The position numbers were made by a program, and so were the translations under genes. 64,000 nucleotides of DNA from Larus michahellis (taxonomy: Eukaryota; Chordata; Aves; Charadriiformes; Laridae), in assembly GCF_964199755.1 (NCBI RefSeq), contig NC_133917.1, positions 5,833,967-5,897,966 on the forward strand. The letters are read 5' to 3'. Positions 45,767 to 64,000 of the stretch are shown in pieces (position 1 is the first letter of the stretch; each line of letters begins with the position of its first letter). The notes under the pieces were generated by a model. The model did no database searches. It was given only the letters and a program-made list of their open reading frames with translations, and was not told the DNA's origin.

Positions 45767-48700
45767 ATGCGGGTGCACGGGGCGATGGCGATTTTGGGGA
45801 CCCTCCTGGTCTTGGCTACGGCTCAGCGTCGTAAGTGGGGCTGGGGGGTCCGGGGTGTGTGTGTGGGGGGGACGACAACGACACAGGAGCAATCGGGATG
45901 GTCCCGTCCCAGGGATCCATCTGAACACCCCCCCCCCCAAAGCCAAATCATGTGGGGAGCAGGATTAGACCCCGTTAATCCCCCTGGGTGGGGGCTGCTT
46001 GGAGGCCACGGGGGGCTCATTGGGGGGTCCCCGTCCCTCTGCGGGATGTCGAGGGGGGGACACCAGCAGCCCTCCGGGAGTGGGGTGGAAGCTGGGGGTC
46101 CCCGTCCCTCCGTGGGGATGCTGTAAATGGCCGGGGGGGGGAATGACCCACATCTGTCTGGGAGCGAGGGGACGCAGAGGGGACCTGGCAGCCCCCTGGA
46201 ATTGGGGGGGGACATGGGAGTGACCTGGCAGCTCCATGAGAGTCGGGGGGGACATGGAGGGGACCCAGCAGGTCCCTAATAGTGGGGGGACATGGGGGGG
46301 ACCAAGCAGCCCCCCGTTAATCGGGGGGAGCTGGTGGGGTCCTGGCAGCCCCCTGGGAATGGGGGGATGTCGGGGGGACCTGGCAGCTCCCTGTGAATAG
46401 GGGGACATGGGGGGGTCCTGGCAGCCCCCTGGGAGTGGGGGGACATGGGGGGCAGTCCTGGCAGACCCCTAAGAGTGTGGGGGACATAGGGGGGACCTGG
46501 CAGGTCCCTAAGAATGGGGGGGACATGGAGGGGACCTGGCAGCCCCCTAAGAGTGGGGGGACATGGGGGGCACCCGTCATCCCCCTGGGAGCGGGGGGAC
46601 ATGGGGGGGTCCTGTCAGACCCCTAAGAGTGTAGGGGACGGGGGGGGACATCACAGGTCCCTAAGAGTGGGGAGGACATGGCAGGGTCCTGGCAGCTCCC
46701 TGGGAGTGGGGGGACATGGGGGTGACCCGGCGGCCCCCTGAGAGTGTAAGGGATGGCGGGGGTGGGGAGTGTGTGCTGGCAGCCCCCTGTTAATGGGGGG
46801 GACATGTGGGGGACCCAGCAGCCCCCTAAGAGTGGGGGGACATGGGGGGCACCCGTCATCCCCCTGGGAGCGGGGGGCCCTCGCCCCGTCCTGCCGGGTG
46901 CTGCCGGCGCCGGCTCAGCTGAGAGTCACATGCAAAGGCTTTGGGCAGCGCCGGGCGCCATGTGATGGGCTTTGCCCCGCGCCTGGCTCGGCCCCAGCCC
47001 GTCACGCGGCCCCCCGGGGTCCCCGAGGGTCCCCGCAGTCGGGGAGGGGGGGACCCACCTGGCTGCCCCCACGGGGGTGGCAGCGGGGTGGTCGGTGGCC
47101 ATCGCACGCTGCGGTTGCCACGTGCCCTTCTCCCGCAGGGGCCGGCGGCCGAAACCGTGGCCGGAGCCAGCCCTGGAGCGGGCGGCCGGCACCTTTCCGG
47201 AGCTGGGACGCGGGGCTGTACCGGCCGTGGCAGGAGGGGACGCGGCAGCAGCAGGACTGCTGGCGAGGTGGGTGCCGGGACGGGATGGGACGGGACGGGG
47301 GGGGCTGGGGACCGGCGGGTGCCACCCCTGAGCCGCCGTCCCCGCGTGCCTGGCAGGCGGCGACGTCACCTTCGACATCAGCAACGACGCTCCCACCATG
47401 GCGGGGGCCCAGGCCACCTTCTCCATCGCCCTCCGCTTCCCCAGCACCCAGGCGGTGCTGCCCGACGGCCGCGTCGTCTGGAGCCAGAACTGCACCGTCA
47501 ACGGTGGGTGTCCCCCTCCCCCTGCACCGCAACACCCCTCCCCCCACCCCGCCACCGCCGCGCGCCCCCCGTCACCCCCCTTCTCCCCGCAGGCACCCGC
47601 GTGGCCCAGGGCGAGCCCGTCTTCCCGGAGCAGCCGGACGAGGGCACGGACGGCGTTTTCCCCGACGGGCAGCCGTTCCCCGCCAGCGCCGGCGGCAAGC
47701 GTGGAAAATTCGTCTACGTCTGGTGGACGTGGGGTGAGGCCGGCACCGACCCCCGCCGGGGCTCGGGTGGGGTGTCCCCGCGGTGGCGCCTGACCCCGTC
47801 CCCGTCCCCGTCCTGCAGGGCGTTACTGGCAGGTGGTGGACGGTGCCGCGTCCCGGCTAACGGTGGCCACGGCGGGGGTGCCCCTGGGCTCCTACACCAT
47901 GGAGGTGGTCGTCTACCACTACCGCGGCCGCCAGAAGTTCATCCCCATCGGCCGCGCCAGCACCCAGTTCAGCATCACCGGTGGGTGGCGGGGCCGGGGG
48001 TAGGGGTGGGGGTGGTCGGGGGGTCCCGGTGGGGCCGGAGGAGCTGACGGTGCCCCGTCCCCGCGTCCCCACCCCCTTGCAGACCAGGTGCCCTTCGCGG
48101 TGGACGTGGCGCAGGTGGAGGACGCGGCGGAGGGCGACGGGCGCTTCGTGCGTAACCGCGCCGTGGCTTTCACCGTGCGGCTGCACGACCCCAGCCGCTA
48201 CCTGCGCGACGCCGACGTCTCCTACTCCTGGGACTTCGGGGACCAGAGCGGGACCCTCATCTCCCGCAGCCCCACCGTCACCCACACCTACCTGCAGACC
48301 GGCTCCTTCGCCGCCCGCCTGGTGCTGCAGGCCGCCATCCCCCTCAGCCCCTGCGGCACCTCCGTCGCCCCCGTCGTGGACCCCACCACCGGGCCGCCGC
48401 CGTCGGCGGCATCCACGGCCACGCAGCCCGCCGGCACCACGCCGGGGGGGCCCAGCACCGCCGGGACACCCAGCACCGGTAAGGGAACAGGGAGCTTCCC
48501 CGCCCCCCGCCTGCCCCCGGTGCTCGGGGGTCCCATGGGTGCCCCCTGCCAGGGGTGTCCCCTCCATCCCTGCTCTGCCCGCAGCACCCGCAGCCTCCGG
48601 CTCGCCCCCAGAGCCCACGGGGGGATCGGTGGCCGTGCCCTCGGACCCCGCTATCACTGAGCCTGTGGACACCGCCGTCACCGAGCCCATGGACGCCACT

Positions 48701-51395
48701 GTCACCGAGCCCTCAGACCCTGCTGTCACCGAGCCTGCGGACGCCGCCGTCACCGAGCCCGCGGACGCTGCTGTCACCGAGGCCTTGGATGCCACCGTCA
48801 CCGAGCCCGTGGACGCTGCCGTCACCGAGGCCACTCTCCTGACACTCAGCACTCCGGCGGCCGCCGCGGGTACCGCTGCCGCTGCCATCTCCGCCGCGGC
48901 ATCCACAGCGTCCCTGGCCCCCACCTCGGTGGCCCCATCCGGGGACGCGCTGGTCACCTTGGCTCCCACCCAGGGAACGGTGGCCACAGGTGGGTGCTTC
49001 CCCCGGGGCAGGGGTGGGGGGAGGACGAGGCCACCTCTGGGGGGGTCCCCGAGGGCTCGGTTGAGCCCCGGCGTTTTCTGCAAACTCTTCTCTGCTTCTC
49101 CTGCAGATGTGGCCACGGCGGGAGCCACGGCGGGAGCCACGGCGGGGGCCACAGTGGGAGCAACCGTGGGAGCCACAGCTGTATCCCTCGCTGCTGCCAC
49201 AGCCAGAGCCACAGCCGGAGCCACAGCTGGAGCCACAGTTGGAGCCACAGCCGGAGCCACAGCCGGAGCCACAGCTGGAGCCACAGCTGTCCCCACAGCC
49301 GGAGCCACAGCCGGAGCCACAGCTGTCCCCACAGCCGCCCCCGAGGGCACCGCCGAGCCGCTGGTGCTGGTGAAGCGCCAGGCGCCGGCCGCCGAGCCCA
49401 CCGGCTGCATCCTCTACCGCTACGGCACCTTCTCCACCCAGCTGGACATCGTCCGTGAGTGCCGGGCCCGGGGGGGCGGGGGGGTGACCCGGGGAGGGGG
49501 GTGTGTGTGTGTGTGGATTCCGAGCCCCCCCACTCCCTCCCACCCGGCGTGCCGTTGCAGAGGGCATCGAGAGCGTGGCCATCGTGCAGGTGGTGCCGGT
49601 GGTGCCGGAGGGCAGCGGGAGCAGCGTGGAGCTGACGGTGACCTGCGAGGGCAGGTGAGGGCGACGGCGGGGGGGGGTGTCTGCCCCCCACGCCACAATG
49701 TCCTCCCCCATGCCACCATGTCCCCCCACAACAGTGTCCCCCCTATGCCATGATGTCCCCCAACCCCATGATGTCCCCCCTATGCCATGATGTCCCCCCT
49801 GGCCACACTGTCCCCTGACACCAAGATGTCCTCCCATGCCACAGTGTCCCCACGCCATGGTGTCCCCCCCGTGCCACAATATCCCCCCCACGCCCCAGTG
49901 TCCCCTCCATGCCACAATGCCCCCCGACGCCCCGGCGGTCTGACGCCCCCCCAACCCCGCAGCCTGCCCGAGGAGGTGTGCACGGTGGTGGCGGACGCCG
50001 ATTGCCAGACGGCGCAGGCGCAGACGTGCTCGGCGGTGGCACCGGCCCCCGGCTGCCAGCTCGTCCTGCGCCAGGACTTCAACGGCTCCGGCCTCTACTG
50101 CCTCAACGTCTCCTTGGCCAACGGCAACGGCCTGGCGGTGGCCAGCACCCGGGTGGCCGTCGGAGGTGGGAGCGGGGCCGGGGAGGGGAGGGGGTATCTC
50201 GGGGGAGGGGTCCCAGTGGGAGCCAGGGGGTGCTGAGCCGCCTCTGCCCCCGCAGGTGCCACCCCGGTCCCCGGCAGGACCACGCTCTTCGTGGGGCTGG
50301 TGCTCATCGCTGCCGCCATGGCCACCGCCGCCTACACCTACAGGTCAGGGCGCCGCGGGGGGGGACAGTGTGGCACAGGGGGACAGCGTGGCGTGGGGGG
50401 ACAGCGTGGCATAGGAGGGACACTGACGTGGGGGGACATCATGGAGATGGGGGGGCACAATATGGCATGGGGGAATGGGGGGACATCCTGGCGTGGGGGG
50501 ACATTGTGGCACGGGGGGGACATTGTGGTGTCGGGGGACATCATGGCACGGGGGGGACACACTGGCTTGGGGGGACATCATGGCGCGGGGGGACATTGTG
50601 GTGTCGGGGGACATCGTGGCATGGGGGGGGACGCTGTGGCGTGGGGGGACATCCTGGTGTGGGGGGACATCATCGCATGGGGGAATGGGGGGACATTGTG
50701 GCATGGGGGGGACACTGTGGCATGGGGGAATGGGGGGACATTGTGGCATGGGGGGACGTTGTGGCATGGGGGGACATTGTGGCATGGGGGGGACACTGGC
50801 ATGGGGGGACATTGTGGTGTCAGGGGACATCATGGTGTGGGAGGACTCTGTGACGTGGGGGGACATCCTGGCGTGGGGGGACATCGTGGCATGGGGGGAC
50901 ACTGTGGCGTAGGGGGACATCCTGGTGTGGGGGGGACACCGTGGCGTGGGGGGGACAGTGTGGTGTTGGGGGACAGTGTGGCCAGGGGGGACATCATGGC
51001 GTGGGGGGACATTGTGGCACGGGGCAATGTGGGGACACCACGGTGTGGGGGGACGCTGGCATGGGGTGACATCATGGCGTGGGGGGGGACACTGTGGCGG
51101 GGAGAACATTGTGGCGTGGGGGGGACGCCGTGGCGTGGGGGGGGACACGCTGGGGACCCCGCCATCCCCTGTGTCCCCAGCGGTGCCCCCCCCCGGCACT
51201 AACCCCGCCCCCCCCCGTCTCTGTCCCCCCCCCAGGCGTGTGAAGTACAGCCCGCTGCTGGCGGCGGCCCCCCCGGCCCCCCGGCCCCGGGGCTGGCTGC
51301 CCCCCGGCTCTGCCCTGCGGCTGCTGCTGCGCCAGGCCTTCGGGGGGGCCCCCAGCGGGGAGAGCAGCCCCCTCCTCCGCCCCAACGCCGTCTAG
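45767..51395 (+). CDS. PMEL: Premelanosome protein PMEL (PMEL17/MMP115/Silver)
   Basis: Twelve exons: 45767-45830, 47139-47267, 47357-47503, 47593-47733, 47819-47980, 48083-48478, 48585-48989, 49107-49454, 49561-49654, 49963-50165, 50256-50343, 51236-51395. They total 2337 nt and 778 aa; every junction keeps phase. PMEL forms the amyloid fibrils on which melanin deposits in melanosomes. Features: signal peptide (1 to about 20), N-terminal region with DCWRGG, a PKD domain ([11 protein letters not shown]) in exon 6, an octapeptide RPT repeat in exon 7, a GATA-type tetrapeptide repeat in exon 8, the convertase site LVKR near residue 572, a kringle-like cysteine-rich region (exon 10), a transmembrane helix (about 704-724) and a cytoplasmic ESSPLL dileucine sorting signal. 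It is the only plus-strand gene, head-to-head with CDK2 and tail-to-tail with DGKA. Confidence 0.98.
46140..46875. repeat. PMEL intron 1 minisatellite
   Basis: About 17 tandem units of about 38-40 bp with the cores 'gggggacatggggggg', 'cctggcagccccct' and 'aagagtgggg'. It occupies more than half of intron 1. Confidence 0.9.
48628..48835 (+). repeat. PMEL: In-frame RPT octapeptide repeat of PMEL exon 7
   Basis: Eight 24-bp units encode variants of VTEPADAA ([32 protein letters not shown] and others). This corresponds to the PMEL RPT domain, which is Glu/Thr/Pro-rich and O-glycosylated in other vertebrates. Human RPT units are longer, so this array has evolved independently in length. Confidence 0.9.
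49116..49345 (+). repeat. PMEL: In-frame GATA/GATV tetrapeptide repeat of PMEL exon 8
   Basis: A 12-bp minisatellite (ggagccacagcc-like) encodes about 15 copies of GAT(A/V), interrupted by [12 protein letters not shown] and two AVPT units. It lies between the RPT domain and the convertase site. Length changes in multiples of 12 bp keep the frame. Confidence 0.9.
49665..49935. repeat. PMEL intron 9 minisatellite (C-rich orientation)
   Basis: About 13 units of about 20 bp like 'atgccatgatgtcccccc' and 'cacgccacaatgtcctcc'. These are the reverse complement of the units in intron 11. Confidence 0.9.
50345..51165. repeat. PMEL intron 11 minisatellite (G-rich orientation)
   Basis: About 38 units of about 19-21 bp such as 'ggggacattgtggcatgggg' and 'ggggacatcatggcgtgggg', filling nearly all of intron 11. 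It is the inverted counterpart of the intron 9 array. Confidence 0.92.
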
Positions 51396-51479
51396 GGCCC
51401 CCCCACCGCCCCCCCCGCTGCCCCCTGGGGGACACACACCGGGACATGGCCGGGGGGGGGGGGACAGGACACGGACGCG

Positions 51480-51485
51480 ATTAAA
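51480..51485 (+). terminator. PMEL: PMEL poly(A) signal ATTAAA
   Basis: ATTAAA 85 nt past the PMEL stop codon, followed by GT-rich sequence (ggttgtgtgtcttgg). A canonical plus-strand AATAAA also occurs at 51703-51708, which would extend the PMEL transcript into the DGKA 3' UTR. Confidence 0.7.
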
Positions 51486-51653
51486 GGCTCAGCTCAGCCG
51501 GTGCCTCCGCCTGGTTGTGTGTCTTGGAGGGGGGGATTTGGAGGGGCGGGGGGGGGGAGACGGGGGACACCCCCGACCTGCTGGGGGGGGTCCCAAGCCC
51601 GCTGCCCCCCCCCCCCCCCCTTTGGCACAGCCAGGGCTCATCTCACCATCAGC

Positions 51654-51659
51654 TTTATT
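51654..51659 (-). terminator. DGKA: DGKA poly(A) signal AATAAA
   Basis: Minus-strand AATAAA about 295 nt past the DGKA stop codon, in front of a G/T-rich stretch. It lies about 170 bp from the PMEL signal, so the two genes converge closely. Confidence 0.75.
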
Positions 51660-51952
51660 ACTGCAAGAGGCACTTGAAATTGGGGGGGGGGGGGTGTTAA
51701 TTAATAAATATGGGGGGCCCAGCGGGGTGGGCGAGGGGGGGGGTCCAGCCACTGCGGCACACACAGGCACATTCTTGGGGGGGGGGGGGCACACAGCTGC
51801 CACCGCTCCTGCCAGGGACACACATGGTGGCGGGGGGGGCGGGGGGGGGGGGGCTTGGTCCTTGTCCCCGGGCGCAGCTTTGGGGAGGGCAGGGGAGGGG
51901 AGGAGGGGAGGAGGGGGGGAGCCCGTCCCCCCCCCCCCCCATCCCGGCCCCT

Positions 51953-63675
<11,723 letters not shown>

Positions 63676-63737
63676 GGCCACCTGCGACACGTGTGACATG
63701 CGTGACACGTGTGACACGGGGACGCCCACACCTCTTT

Positions 63738-63815
63738 GGGGGGGGGGAGGCGGGAAAGGGGGTGCGTTGGGGGCGGACGCCCCCAACGCACCCCCTTTCC
63801 CGCCTCCCCCCCCCC
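63738..63815. repeat. Perfect palindrome: 38-bp arms, 2-bp spacer
   Basis: Bases 63738-63775 are the exact reverse complement of 63778-63815, separated by GA. I paired all 38 positions. Each arm holds ten G/C, then AGGCGGGAAAGGGGGTGCG and a G5 run. It ends 63 bp upstream of the DGKA start codon and lies in the DGKA 5' region. Confidence 0.97.
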
Positions 63816-64000
63816 TCGCCGCCATCTGCCCACGCGAACCCACACGCCAACGTCACGCGTGTGCGGGCCCCCGCCTTTGAGCTTTGAACCCCGGCCAGGC
63901 GTCACCCGTGGGTGGCACCGTGACGTGGGGGACATTCCCCCCCCTCCTTCCCCACCCCCCACCCCCCCCCCCGGACGAGACGGTAGGGTGACACGCGCCA
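63816..64000. other. DGKA 5'-flanking sequence
   Basis: Remaining 185 bp upstream of DGKA with C runs. A possible acceptor (GTCGCAG) lies just before the DGKA ATG near 63682, so a noncoding exon may lie here or right of the window. Nothing else was recognised. Confidence 0.4.

Noticed and set aside
50345-51165. Regular spaced repeats suggestive of a CRISPR-like array
   Set aside because: Vertebrate intron, units abut without unique spacers; an ordinary minisatellite.

Overview
The window looks like a GC-rich avian microchromosome segment. It carries CR1 LINE 3' ends typical of birds, compact vertebrate introns, very high GC, many G/C homopolymers and dense minisatellites. Gene order and orientation match the conserved vertebrate block IKZF4-SUOX-RAB5B-CDK2-PMEL-DGKA (human 12q13), read here in reverse. 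IKZF4, SUOX, RAB5B, CDK2 and DGKA are on the minus strand and PMEL alone is on the plus strand. The species cannot be fixed from the sequence; the PMEL C-terminus resembles what I recall of chicken PMEL/MMP115.

Layout. 1-26.3 kb: the 5' two-thirds of IKZF4 (Eos). It has five coding exons, the last exon lies off the left edge, introns are large, and a CpG-rich candidate first exon/promoter sits near 25.9-26.3 kb. 26.5-27.1 kb: a short tandem array. 27.4-30.1 kb: SUOX, complete in three coding exons, with a promoter holding repeated TTAAAGGG-type elements. 30.4-32.3 kb: A/T-tract-rich probable RAB5B 3' UTR. 32.3-33.8 kb: RAB5B, five coding exons. 33.8-39.2 kb: RAB5B 5' intron and a CpG promoter with ten same-strand CCAAT boxes. 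39.2-40.1 kb: tandem array. 40.9-44.3 kb: CDK2, seven coding exons giving 298 aa, with two intronic arrays and an intronic poly(A) signal. 44.3-45.8 kb: the head-to-head CDK2/PMEL spacer, with an E2F-like site on the CDK2 side and twin CACGTG boxes on the PMEL side. 45.8-51.5 kb: PMEL, twelve exons giving 778 aa. 51.65-63.7 kb: DGKA, tail-to-tail with PMEL, 23 coding exons, complete to its start codon.

I assembled exons by reading both strands, applying GT/AG junctions and requiring phase to carry through each gene. SUOX, RAB5B, CDK2 and PMEL close perfectly. DGKA closes only if one base is added in each of two exons, both at homopolymer runs, which points to assembly error.

The genes share a neighbourhood rather than a pathway: an Ikaros-family repressor, mitochondrial sulfite oxidase, an early-endosome GTPase, a cell-cycle kinase, the melanosome amyloid protein and a calcium-regulated lipid kinase. 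The strongest unexplained signals are structural: a perfect 38-bp-arm palindrome just upstream of the DGKA start codon; two places where reverse-complementary minisatellites flank exons (DGKA exon 17, PMEL exons 10-11); a 564-nt AG-free tract before a DGKA acceptor; an intronic poly(A) signal in CDK2 whose AATAAA contains the in-frame stop; and a ten-fold CCAAT array.
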